Below are positions 1-12,192 of a DNA stretch of 64,000 nucleotides, one piece after another; position 1 is the first letter of the stretch, and each line of letters opens with the position of its first letter. The notes under the pieces were generated by a model. That model was not told the origin of the DNA, searched no databases, and saw only the letters and a list, made by a program, of their open reading frames with translations. The stretch lies in contig NC_026656.2 of NCBI RefSeq assembly GCF_000004075.3, positions 19,788,607 to 19,852,606 on the forward strand, in the 5' to 3' direction. The position numbers were made by a program, and so were the translations under genes. The DNA comes from Cucumis sativus (taxonomy: Eukaryota > Streptophyta > Magnoliopsida > Cucurbitales > Cucurbitaceae).

Positions 1-1004
1 GTTAAAAAGCATATCATCTGGGGAGTTTTGAAGTCTGTTACAGGAATGCAGGTGAACTTTTAGATCTGATATTCTGCATTATAACACATATATGTTACAC
101 TTTTATGTACCCAGTAACAACCCCATCTCAAGTTCCTTCCCAACGTTTTAGTTCGCTTTCATCTCCTTCACCTTGTTACTAACCAATGTGTTGCTTGGTT
201 ATGATGAAAACTCAAACAACTAAGCTTTCAGAGAAGTAATGTGGAATGTATTATGTTTTTGCATTCAACTCAACCAAGTTGAATTCGAGTTTCTCAATTA
301 TTGGGTCAGTTATTTACAATCTTAAATACCATTCATGCAGGGTAAGAAGTTCAAAGACAAAGCACATAGTCAAAAGGAACCCAACAATACGGTTGTTCCT
401 GACAGCGACTTCAATTTAAGTGACAATGAAGGGGGTATGGCAGGGAAATCCGATCAACATCCGATAACCTGGCTTAAGCGGCCAAGTGATGGGGCTGGTG
501 ATGGATTTGTTACTTCCATCAGGGGTCTCTTCAACAATCAGCGTCGCAAGGCCAAAGCATTTGTCTTGCGCACAATGAGGGGTGAAGCTGACAATGATTT
601 CCAAGGTGATTGGAGTGACACTGATGCTGAATTCTCGCCTTTTGCTCGGCAGCTCACTATCACAAAAGCAAAAAGGCTTATTAGGCGGCATACTAAAAAG
701 TTTCGTGCTAGACAGAAAGGTATCTCGATTTCTGAATTATTTCTCTCTGTCAAGTGTCAATAAGAATATAGCCTTCTACTCAAGGAATTAATAACAAATC
801 ATTTCACATGGTATTTACTTTGACACCAAACATATTAATGTAACAGGTTCATCTTCTCAACAGAGGGAGTCCCTTCCCTCGTCCCCAAGAGAAACCACCC
901 CATATGAAAGTGACAGCTCTAGTGGATCGTCACCATTTGAAGACTTCAACGAGCAGGAACAGGAACAGCTGGAGCAAATGAAAGAAGAATTTTTGGAAGC
1001 TTGA
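1..1004 (+). CDS. SAB: SABRE/KINKY POLLEN-type protein, C-terminal end (partial)
   Basis: These are the last three coding exons of a gene that begins left of the window: 1-51, 341-719 and 847-1004, ending in TGA. The phases fit (0, then a one-base carry-over), giving about 196 residues. The first exon reads VKKHIIWGVLKSVTGMQ and joins GKKFKDKAHSQ. The middle exon is basic, with the block LTITKAKRLIRRHTKKFRAR. The last exon has SPRETTPYESDSSSGSSP and a Glu/Gln-rich end. From memory this is the conserved C-terminus of SABRE and KINKY POLLEN, very large plant proteins of the FMP27/bridge-like lipid-transfer group that act in cell expansion and tip growth. The lipid-transfer body of the protein is outside the window. 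The family call rests on recall of this tail. SABRE and KIP cannot be told apart from this end alone. Confidence 0.75.
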
Positions 1005-1198
1005 TGGTCTTATAAAACGTCACAGAGAATGAGGATGAAACTGCAAATCCATCTACTTTGACCTGCCACAATGCATGGAAATTTCAAAATATCTTTGGTT
1101 GAAGCCCCACTACTCAAATCATCGCGAAAACAATAAGTGCAAGACATCCAAAATGACCCTCGGAGAATGATGCCATCACAATTTTCTACTCTTTTTTT

Positions 1199-1200
<2 letters not shown>

Positions 1201-1230
<30 letters not shown>
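1201..1230. repeat. (TA)15 microsatellite
   Basis: An uninterrupted run of TA dinucleotides lies about 200 bases after the SABRE-like stop codon, probably in the 3' UTR or just beyond it. It follows a T-rich stretch. Such tracts are length-variable and useful as markers. No function is visible. Confidence 0.95.
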
Positions 1231-1232
<2 letters not shown>

Positions 1233-3860
1233 TTTTTGAGTACACGAGCTCATAAATTTGTGAGCAACTGGAAATCCAATTTTGTCCGTACATATATTAT
1301 TTATGGTATATAATAATAATGGTTAAGTTTCCAACCCAATGCCATTTCCTTTCTCTGGTCCGACATATTTCTGCCTGCATTTTTCAGCTTCATAAATTCG
1401 TACTGATGCGATACTTGATATGGAAGCCTTAAATACATTGAAAGTCCTTTCAATAGATTTTCTTAGTATTCGATGTAAAATAAATGTTTATAAATTTTGG
1501 ACAGTCTACTTTTTGGGGAGAGTTTCGTAAATGTTCACACATACCCTACATAGCATAATGATGCCCTTGTTTTGTACATCCATCTTCAGGAAAAAGACGA
1601 CCCTTGAAGCTCTACTAGCCACATGGGAATAAAGCTACATAGTGCTATGCTCGGCTATATGCACTATAGCTTGTTTGATTAAACCATATAGTTAAATCAT
1701 ATATTTTCAGTTAGGTCTGAAGTTTGAATCTTTGGCGATGTATTCCTCAATTGTTTTGCATTGATACGTAATAGAGTTACAAAATCACAATTGAGCTTTG
1801 CAAGATGGCAAAATCTACACCTTGTTCCAAGAACATTCTAAAGAGTTCTAAGAGTTGTGTGCTCAAGATATGGCTTTAAGGCCACATTTACTGTCTCAAA
1901 ATCTTTCGCAATGTTCAATTTTGATGTTCACTGTCAACTATAAAATAAAACTAAAAAAAAATTTAAATTTTAATGAAATGTTTATTGAGTTGTTTAATAC
2001 AAACTTAAGCATGTTGGGCCAGTTACCATTTACAAATAAAATTAGGTAGGGCAATTTCCTCTAACCAATTACTTGTTGCCTCTTCCAATCTTTCATCACT
2101 GTGTACCTCTCCTTCCTTTGCAACGGTTTCTGGGTGTTTTAGCTTTTTCTCCCTCGAGTCCATCAAATTTCAACAAAATGGATGGAAATTGAAAAACTTA
2201 AATCTGAATTTACTCCAAACCCATAGCGAATTTTATTCATAAATTTGATTTTGTCAATCAAATTCGTAAATTTGAATAAAGGTTTGCACCCAATATTTAC
2301 TCAGCTAGATTTGAGAATGGTTTAAGATGCAACGAGGCAAAACTCAACTAACAAAACACTCTGAATCATGTCCAAGGATGTACCAAACCCACAGCGAATA
2401 AATAACAAATTTATATATATATATAAGAATTAAAACTTTTTACCTTTAGTACAAGTTCTAAATCAATCAAGTTAAGCTAAGTTTAGCCCTTTGTAAACAT
2501 TTCAAGTAAATATTAAAGAATTAGTTTTGAGTTCGTTGAAGCTTTCAAAATATTGGCAACCAGGGAAATCAACACTAAAATAAAGTAAATTAGTGTTTAA
2601 AACGAAAGTTGTATGTTTTAACAAACAATTAACAATTATAACTAAATACTATATAACTTTGTTTGTTGACCATTAAACATACAAATCAATTATGATTTAA
2701 AAAGAATAAATTTGAAATTTTGGAGAATGAAGATTTGCTAGAGAATAACTATTGGTTCTAAAAAAATCTGACAACATACAATTTTGTTACTTTGTTTTCT
2801 GAATTTAGTTAACTTTGTTTTCTGAATTTAGTTAACCATTTAGTTAACTTTGTTTTCTGAATTTAGTTAAACCCATTCAGATTTCAAACAGATACCGCAC
2901 TTAAATTTCGAAAACTAAAAGTATATCTTACCCAATAATCTATTTTGAAAAGCTAGTCGGAAATAGATTTTTAAAATAGATGTGTGATTAAGACCATAAT
3001 TTTAACGACTTCGTTAATGTCAATCCTAAACTCTAAACCCTAATCGGCTAAAATTTGTATGTGGTAAAACACCTATTACATTGATACATAAATGTTGCAT
3101 TTAAAAATGCCATGAAACCTAGTTCGAGTTCAATAAACTCCATTCATCAAAATCTAAAATTGCAAGTAGCATCTGGTGATGTAGAAAATAAAAAGTATCG
3201 TAAATTTTCCTTACAATTTATATATATACATGACCAAACATAACAGTACAAACCAAGTTTGCAATACTTTCATAGTCTACACTAAAAAGGTCCCTGAAGG
3301 GAAGTGATTATCGCTAAAATTACAATTCGTAATGTGCAAATTTATTCTATTAGCAACTGCTCAAGTCATTGTATATAGTACTGTCAATTAGAAGCGAAAC
3401 AAAAGGTCTATCTTAAGATACAAACACCACAAGCATTTGATCTCTTCATCATTGTGACAGATAAATTATGGAAGCAGACCTTCCAATAAAATTGAATCAA
3501 GAGTAACTCTACCAAATGAATCACTCAGATCATACACTGATGGAAGAACTCAACCTGTATCCCCTAACAACTTGACTCGACAGTGAATACAAACAGTTTC
3601 TGGCAGCAATATCAACATCGTTAGAAGTTCTAACGTCAGCTGAGACCAGCATGCAACGTCCCGGCCAAAAGATGACCACTGTGCACACTTGAATCTTAAG
3701 TCATGGACATTTTTTGTAATTATACAAGTCCTAACTGCCACTCCATTGTTGATAGTAACTGTTTTGACATCTAGGATTTATGCGGGCACAAGATATTATT
3801 AACAGCCGAAGTATTATTTGAAATCTCCTAGACCCATTGCCTAAGCAAACAATTACCTTT
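1231..3860. other. Intergenic region between convergent genes
   Basis: AT-rich DNA separates the SABRE-like stop codon from the stop codon of the first GATA gene, which is transcribed towards it. No open reading frame here resembles a protein. It holds a short direct repeat (2790-2870) and a weak hairpin at about 2230-2281. The right end should contain the 3' UTR of the GATA gene. Confidence 0.6.
2790..2870. repeat. Three copies of a 23-bp direct repeat
   Basis: The unit beginning CTTTGTTTTCTGAATTTAG occurs at 2790-2812, 2813-2835 and 2848-2870. The first two copies are directly adjacent and the third follows a 12-base spacer that repeats the end of the unit. This looks like slippage-type local duplication in intergenic DNA. 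Confidence 0.85.
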
Positions 3861-6800
3861 CTAATCAAAGTTAGTGGGGATGTCTATATCGGTATCCGAA
3901 GGATTAGCAAGTTCAACAAGAGGTTCCTGAAGATAAAAGCTAGTATAAGTAAAATTGAATATCAACCCAAAAAATACAGCAAAGGAAATATTAGAAAGGT
4001 TTCTCCATGAAGCCACTTGTTAATGCAATCAAGGTCCTTCGTCTACATCTATCAGCACCAAATCTAAAAAAGCTAAGGATTGGCTGAGCCGCCATCAGAT
4101 GGTTTATACAAGCAATCTCCTTGGAGAATCATTGGAGAACAACAAATAAGAGTAACAACTAATAGCTTAGTCTAATATTGTACCAACATCTTTTCACTGA
4201 GTTTCATTTCAATTAATATGAGGCTTCCAAGAATTTTTAACATCTGATGTAAAGGTCAGCTGAGCGCCCTGGGGTTTACTTTATTTGATTTTCAAATACC
4301 TGCTATTAGTCACGAAGGTTTCCCAACGAAAAGACTCTAATCAGAGGCCTCAAGTGACATTTTCCTATGAAATGAAAGGGAAGGGGAGCAGCAATGGTAC
4401 TAAGGTTGAATATTTAACTATTGGCACAACGATTATTTCGTACCAGAGCGGGCAGGCCCTACATTGAGTTTCACTTATAACAAACTGAAGTAACACAATG
4501 GAGAAGAAAACTGTAATCCAGGCCGGAAGAATAATTTCTACATTGGCAATCAATTGGTGCTGGGATTTGTTAAACAGAGATTGTTAATATCTAGAACTCC
4601 ATTTTGGACTAATTTCTGTCTAAACCCTATTGCTATCTAAATAGACAATGTAGACCTCCATTTTGGATTGATTTCTCTGCCTAAGCTCATTGGTGACCTA
4701 AAATTCATTGGACTAATTTCTGCATTGTATCATTTCACTTCCAAAAGGGACAGAAAATTTGGAAGAAAAGAAAGATTAAGCATATTATCTTCATCCGAGG
4801 CAGTTCTGAGGACTCTAGCCTGTCTTAGCTTCCATTAAATCAAACTTAGTTTCTTCTTACTAATGCATACTACAGTCATTGACTTTGAGAGAACAAGAAA
4901 TGTAGATGATTAACCTTGCTTAAAAGAAATGGCTCTCACTTATCTGTCCTAACGGATTATTGTGGATCCCAATGATCCAAGCAATCATTATTTGAAAATA
5001 GCTTGGTTCCTTTGGTTTAAAATTCTCAAGGATTGTGGAGCTTTCCGGTGATATTGAAACCAAAAATCCATCAACTCAGAATGATATAGAGGAAATTTTG
5101 AATTCAAGCCCTTTAATCTGGTTTCCACTCAAATCCAAGCTCAAGTGAGGGGAGTATTAAAGTTTTGATATAAATGATAATGTACCATGGCCTAAATGCA
5201 TGCTTGGGAGTTGATCAGAAATTTAATAATTTGAATTTCTTCTATTGTGTCTAAATTTAGCTTCTTTTCAGACTATTATTTTGACATAATCTATATGCCG
5301 TTTTCTTAACATAAGAAGAATTGTTTAAGGGTGATGTTTAGAATTTATATAGTTGACAAAGTATTTCCAACTCCAAACGAAAGCAACCTGGATGAGATAT
5401 CTAAAGCTTTAGAATTGGGTTTGAGAAAGTGTTTCAAGTTAATACACAATAAGAAATAAAAAAATCAACTCATATCCCAAGGAAAAATTAAAATAGTTTT
5501 GCCCTTGTCAACAGAAAGCCATTAAAATAAAAGAGAATTCTTTTTTTTTAAAATAAGCAATACCTGCTCATCATCATTTGATGAATGATTGACAATTCGC
5601 ATGGGCAACGAATTTGTAAGCTCTCCAGTGGTTTCGTTTATGTCCTGCACGACAAGGAACATCAAGTTACTATGGAATTGCACACTTTTTCAAGTATGAA
5701 ACAAACTGCTCAAGGATTTGGTTTCAACTCTGTAGCCTTTCAGATCACTAAAAAAACTAAACTCGGAGGGAAACCACTGATAGTGCAAGGCTTCAAGAAC
5801 AGCAAATGGACAGAGTGATGAAAATATAACATATGTGCAGGTTAACAAGATTCTCATCAATCAAACATCCTCAGTTTATTAATTGAGCGTTCATTTCAAG
5901 AGAAAACTAGCTTATGAAATCATGCAATAGGGCGACTAAAATAAACAAACGAACTGCAAATCTAGGATAAGCATTTTCAAGTAAGGAGGCATGCATCTGC
6001 CAAGGAACCTTTGTTAACAAAAGTACGGTGAACAAGATACCAGAGCACCAATCGGGTATGAACCAATTTGTCGACATGAGTAACTAGGTGAAAGGGCTGA
6101 TTTTCATAATAGGCATTTGGTAATTTAGGATATCTTGGTGAATGGATGGAGTTACCCACTCCAAGGTAACGATACATAAAGATCCAACAGAGGAACTTTT
6201 AACTGCAGGTAAAAAGAAAAGTCATATACAAATATGAGGCTTAAAATCCACTGAGATATGGGCATACTTCTTCATCCAGGTCAATGGAAGGATTACTGGA
6301 GCCTTCAGTCATGGTTTTACTAGGATCCTCTGGAGTTCCCTGCATGCATATTGTATGCATTGGCTTCCATATAACACAAGCTGGAAAATGGAAATAATTT
6401 TAATGGGGGGAAAGAAGTAGTACATGTTCATCCTGGATGCCCGAAAATTCTCCCTCCATGATTACAGGCTTCACATCCATTGGAGTTTCCTGCAAGCCAT
6501 TGAAGTCATTGGAAAAAACAATGTAGGTCAATACATCAACAAGGAAAAATACGCATACAAGCTTTCCATGAATCATAACGTACTGAAATTTTAATAATTC
6601 GGAAAGGAGAAAATTTAGGCATGCAAAAAAAAGACATTAAATGAAAAGTGTTCACACAGACTGCCAGACATGCATAACTCCTCAATCTCAATCTATACTG
6701 AAATAAACCAGTTTGTAACAAGAAAAAATGCAAGACTTCAAGCACTAACAAATTGATAAGGAAGTAGAAAATCATGTAGTGAACACATTCACAATTCACA

Positions 6801-9800
6801 CAAAATCTGAAAACGCCCTATCGAAAAATCAGTATGCTTTTTATAAGAGGCTGCTTTTTAGTAAATATTTACTACAATAAGATACTGGAAATGAACAGAA
6901 GCTATAGGAATATAATATTAAAAAGCAGCCTTAATAAAAGGCCTTGTGTGCCATCTGTCTCTCAATACATGGACCTCTTATAAAGTAGGAATCCTAAGCC
7001 AAAGAAAGGAAGAAGCATTTTAACAAGGAAAGAAAGAAAGCAGGAATCCTAAGCCAGTACCCACCAGAAGAAGCCTTTTAACAAGGAAAGTCTAAGCTTT
7101 GATCAATATCAGAGTATAGTAAGTCTTAAACAATGAGACAAACATTTTCAAAATGAAAAACGTTGCTTTCTTTAATATCTTTCTTTAATATCACGTACAG
7201 GTTCCATATGATCCAGAGACACATTTCTCCCTCCCTTGCTGAGATCTCTCAACGTGCCCTGTACAACCAATAAGCCAGTAAGAAAACAGAAAAAGCAAAA
7301 TGCCAAAGAAGATATAGAACAAAAATACCAACAAATACTGCATGAGGAAATAGAATATCTAAAGAATTTTAACCCATAAAGTATTCATGAATTTAACACT
7401 GGTACCAGTAACCTGCTCCATGTTTCTTATTAAAATACCTTCTCTTCAGACAGAAACATTATTTAGAGGAAATATATATCTTTTGGGGGGCTACTCCTTG
7501 TTTTCCAATTTTTTTTGTAACAAGAAACAAAAACTTTCGTTAAAGTACTGAAAAATATACTGATGCTCAATTTTGGGAGGCAGCTCTGCAGGAAGGGGTT
7601 TCTCGTTGGAGCAAAGTGAAAAAACTTATATCAACAATTCTTATAGCATAAAAACCTTGTTCGCCCACATCAAACCACATGCATTGCATAAGGTCCTTGG
7701 TCCAGCAGGCCCACGACGCATTGCAGGTGTATTGTTCTCACTAACACCACAGTGTTGACATTTCCGCAAACTGAAAAATATTTATAAGAAAGAAATATTG
7801 ATAAAGGTTTACAACAGCAATAATAAAATGAAAATATACACATCCAAATAATATATTGTTGAGAAAGAATTTCAAATACTCAATGACAACAGACTAAAAC
7901 CATGAACTCACACAGTTTCTGAACGAGTACCGTCTTGGAGGCAACTATGTGCTGACTCCCAACTTGAAGCACCTGAACTTTCTTTTAAGGATGCAAATTG
8001 GCCATTCTTACGGTGCATCCTAAAACAATGGAAAATAAAATAATAATTAAAAATGTAAAGCTATTAAAACTATTTCCATAAAGAGGTGACATCTGCTTTG
8101 ATTTTCCCAAAAGATAAGAGTAACATTAGTTTCTCAAAATAAATAAATGATATAACATAGCCCTGGTTAATGTATGCTACGGAAAAAATTATATCATTAT
8201 CAAGTTTTGTTCAGTTAGAGACACAATTCTAAAAGAAGCAGGACAAAACCCAGGGCATTAAAAGATGCTACAAAATAGGTGGGTGCGTTTGCACCCGAAC
8301 CTCAAATATTGAATGACAAATTTATGATCATTCAGCAGAATTGAAAACAAGATAGTGTCTTAGCTATTACTATCTAGAGGAAAAATTGGTTGCCTTAATA
8401 GTTTGAGCTAAGTCAATCTGCACTTGAGATCTAGAACTTTGTACCCTATTTGTAAGCATCTTGTACCAAACATTAGAGAATAAGAGAAATGAAACAACCA
8501 CAGATGCTAATGCTAATGTGCAAAGTAAAATATTCTCACTACACTTTTGATTGCATATCATAGTAGCCTATAAGTAATCTTACCTCTGTGCAACCTCTTT
8601 CCGTACAGTGTACCTAATTTTCTTGTCAAAACATCTCTCTTTTCGTTTTTCACGAAACCTAACCAGGGAGGCTATTCTCCGTGATAAGTTGGAGCGCTTT
8701 GGGGTGTCAACCATACCCTGAAGATGGATTCAAGATCTAATATATGAACAAACCCACATAATATGGAGTAAAATTTCCATGATTTGCATTACCCTGTTAT
8801 TATGATCATATGGTACTTCCATTGTAGGTACATCTGCTGGCACATCACGCCCTCCAAGAAGTAAGAGCACCGCTTGTACCTGTCACATCAAAACCCAGTC
8901 ATTCTTCCAAAGAAAACAAGACTCCAAAGGATACTGGATTCCAAAACTAATAATCCCTGCTAAAAGAAACGCAAGCATTCCTTATCTTAACCAAATTGTT
9001 TTCTTTAAGATGGAAAACAAACAGTTATAATGAAAAATGTACAGATCAGCTACTCTTCTTCAACAGTCAGGTAAAGAGAGATAGATGCATGCATGAGACA
9101 AGTCCCAATAAGGAAGTAATACCAACACACCCCATTACTACTGGGCTGGATCAAAAAAACAAAAAGATCGAAGGCTATTTCAAAAGGAATCTGGGAAGTC
9201 AAACATACTCAACTAAGACCTAGAAAGCAAACCCAATCTTCTCCAATTCAAATGGAAGGAAATAGACACAATTGAGAAATTGACAACAGTATGGTAGTTA
9301 TCTCACTCCCAGGTGCAATAGGTGTTGATCATGTGATTGTGAAGGCAGCCCACAAGTGGGGGTGGTCACCAGATGTGCATGTTCACCTTTCATTAAATAT
9401 CTCAATGAAACAAAAGAGCGGCTGCGCTTAAAAATTGGGAATTATTATGAGAAGTATCTAAATGCCACAGCATAAAGCTCGTCTGACAACAGAATTTCAT
9501 CCTACAACTCAATGATATAAAAAACATGACATAACCAGGAAAAGAGAGAGAGAGAAACTAAATAAGGAAAAGAGAGAGAGAGAAACTAAATACTGAGATC
9601 TGCCCATGAATGTACTATATACCCATTGAAAAAAGTATGGAAGTGTCTGTCTCTCTGTCTCTCTTTCTCTCTCAGAAGAAAAATATAAACAAAAAGAAAT
9701 CCATTCAAACACACTCCTCCAGAAGATTAAGATTGAGACTCACTTTTAACTACTAATGGCCTGTTTTGAACAAGTTCAGGCACTCAAAGGAGCATAAAGA

Positions 9801-10177
9801 CACGGGTTCGTGTTCATGAAAATCTCAACAACTCCAGCTTGTTCAAATTGAACATAACAACGAGAATAAGAGCATATATACTGACAGCAAAAATGCGAAT
9901 AAGATACCTTTTCGGGAGTAACTTCGGGGAACACATAAACCTCGCCCTCAAAAGAAAGCGTAAGTTCACTAGCTCTAGACGCCATAACCAACCCCCCATG
10001 ATTCGCTACGCTCACTGAAGTCATATGAGCTTCTTCGACATCATCCATAACATCGCCGCCTCCGCCGCCGCCGCCGCCATCTTCATATTCACCGTCGTCA
10101 TCCGCCATCATTGAGGGAACTTGGACATGTTCCTGGAAGGGACGCGCTTGCAAAGGCTGAGGATTTGCAGCCGCCAT
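3861..10177 (-). CDS. TIFY-CCT-GATA zinc-finger transcription factor (ZIM/ZML class), long-tail form
   Basis: Ten exons give about 352 residues: 9908-10177, 8793-8879, 8584-8717, 7912-8019, 7656-7770, 7199-7258, 6424-6489, 6268-6339, 5564-5644, 3861-3926. The start [14 protein letters not shown] is the ATG at 10177. Acidic and Gly-rich residues (about 25-60) precede a TIFY domain (about 71-105, [11 protein letters not shown] then [10 protein letters not shown]), a CCT domain (about 132-173, [22 protein letters not shown]) and a C-x2-C-x20-C-x2-C GATA finger (Cys204 to Cys231). In this class the finger binds GATA sites, the TIFY part mediates dimerisation, and Arabidopsis members act in light and photoprotection responses. 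The tail ends [18 protein letters not shown] likely 5' UTR intron ends at 10198 (TTTCTGTTGCAG). The next gene upstream is a paralog. The family is certain. Orthology to GATA24, 25 or 28 is not resolved. Confidence 0.93.
6836..6985. repeat. Fold-back element in a GATA gene intron
   Basis: Two nested inverted matches flank a short centre: CTTTTTATAAGAGG near 6837 pairs with CCTCTTATAAAG near 6971, and GGCTGCTTTTTA near 6848 pairs with TAAAAAGCAGCC near 6920. Together they could form a stem-loop of about 150 bases, like a decayed MITE. A local duplication follows: AGGAATCCTAAGCCA recurs at about 6986 and 7041, and TTTTAACAAGGAAAG at about 7018 and 7077. Confidence 0.45.
9537..9591. repeat. Tandem duplication of a GA-rich 28-bp unit
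   Basis: Two adjacent copies of a unit with a GA run followed by AACTAAAT lie in intron 1 of the first GATA gene. A CT-rich tract follows at about 9646-9674. This is simple-sequence expansion with no visible function. Confidence 0.8.
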
Positions 10178-12192
10178 GAATTTGTGGGAAGCCCTAACTG
10201 CAACAGAAACCAAGCCCTAACCGTCAACCAGCTTCATGACACAAAGATGGAGAATTCCATGAAATTTCGAAAATCCATACTCAATTGAAAATTTGAGCTC
10301 CAACAAAGCTTCAGAAACCAAGAAGATAGATAATTAAAATTAGAAAAGAAGAAAAAAAGGCTACCAGAAATGGTTAAAGGATTTGCAAGATGTGCCCTTG
10401 TGTTTCCTTGGAGAGACTCAAACGGGTAATTTTCAAATTCTCAGTCTTTTATTTCTTTTTCTTTAAAAAAAATAAAAATACTAATAAATAACGAAAAATA
10501 ATGACGGCGACGGAGATTTTTCAAGTTTATAACATAAATACTTGAGGTTTTCGTTCTCTACGACGCATAGATACGAAATTCTGTGGCGCCCTAATCTCCA
10601 GCCGTTTGTTAGTGTACGGAATGTGATGTAAAATGGGATCTACATGATTTGACGGCTGGTATTGGTCAGCGGGTGTCAAGGTCGATGGACTTATGCGCCG
10701 GCGAAGTGGAATCGTACCGAAGGATTGGTCTATCTATACTCAGATCCAACGGCTGGTAACAAGTACTGAAGACATGGGATAATGTTTGTGAAATTATTTA
10801 GGGTATACAAGTGGACCCTGTTCTTTGATAAATAACGACTTCGCTATGTTTGGTTTATCGTTGACTATCCTTTGCCCTTTGCCCTTTGCCCTTTTCCCTT
10901 TTCCCTTTTTTTCTTTTTCTTTTCGTTTTAGAATAATATTTTGCCATTTTCACTTTTAACTAATATTTATTTTTAATTCATGAATTTTGCCCTATCCACC
11001 CCTTTTTGTCTTTTGTTCAGATGCCACTTTTTATGTCCCTTTTCTATTTTGTCTATTTAAAACTATGGTGTAGTATAGACTAACTCTAGTTTTATATTTC
11101 CTTTTTACTATAAATGTTTTTATTAAAAAATGTGTCACATGACACATTTCTATTGGGTGCTAGTTAGATTATATTGCTTTTGAATTTTTTCACCCAAGAA
11201 TAACATGGTGATTCTCATTATTACAAAAAAATCCGATTGAATTTTAATTTTTTATTATTATTGTTGTTTTAAAAATATTATTGTTATAGTACATACAAAA
11301 GTAGAGCTCCAAACCAATCTTAAATAGGTGTAATTGTAAATTTAATGGTCAGCTTCTTTGTAAGTCAAATTTTGGGGGCATTTAATTTAATGAATGAAAT
11401 AAAGTTAACGAGGTTGTGTTTAGAATGTAAAATTATAACATAAAAGTCTGCAACAATCATAAAAATTAGAGAGAAAAAGATAATAGGTAATTCTTTAATA
11501 AATGTGGGGAAAAAAAAGAGATAATAGGTAATTCTTTAATAAATGTGAAAAGTAGATTGGTTATATGCCACTTAACATTCTTTGAAGTTACGTTGAGCTA
11601 CCAAGAGGTCAAGGAAAAAGAATCCATCGACCAGTTTGAAGTTCCGTCATCAAAGATCAAAATGATTACTTGAAAGAATACAATCCAGATTAATTTTATA
11701 TGTACGAGCACCCTTTACTTGATCAAATTAAGTGTATCCACTCACCTTTATTAGCCACATAATGATCTTAGAAGTTAATATAAATGTTGTTATTAAAGCC
11801 ACAACTGAATTCATGCTGAAACTTGGCAAAAATTAATAATAATAATAACTATCAAATTATTATGTATCTCATTTTCTTCACCTTAAAAACCCTTTGAAAG
11901 AAATTATATGGTCAAGTAACAAATTAGTACACCAAAAGAAACACAACTCAACTGATCCTTAGGTTGAAGGTTTAAATCCACAAATATTAGCATAATTGTA
12001 AAAGAAAAAAAAAAGAGCAATTAGTAGTAATGAGGAGACGATCTCTTTCTCGTATTTAATAGAAGGCAATGCTATATCTGTACATTCTTCTACAACCCAC
12101 GTAGTAAAATTGCCAGAACGAGGGCCTGATTGAATGAAGCCAGAAACAGACATAATGGCCTTTTATATATATCTGTATTGACAAACGTAATT
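10178..12192. other. Region between the two GATA genes (5' flank of one, 3' flank of the other)
   Basis: The right-hand gene is transcribed towards the left-hand one, so this interval holds the 5' UTR and promoter of the first GATA gene and the 3' UTR of the second. There is a pyrimidine-rich block of CCCTTTG-type repeats at about 10868-10912. A 28-bp direct repeat beginning GATAATAGGTAATTC lies at 11479-11506 and 11520-11547. No further gene is visible. Confidence 0.6.

Noticed and set aside
3016-3050. CTAAACTCTAAACCCTAA, telomere-like
   Set aside because: Only two imperfect units are present, too few for an interstitial telomeric array.
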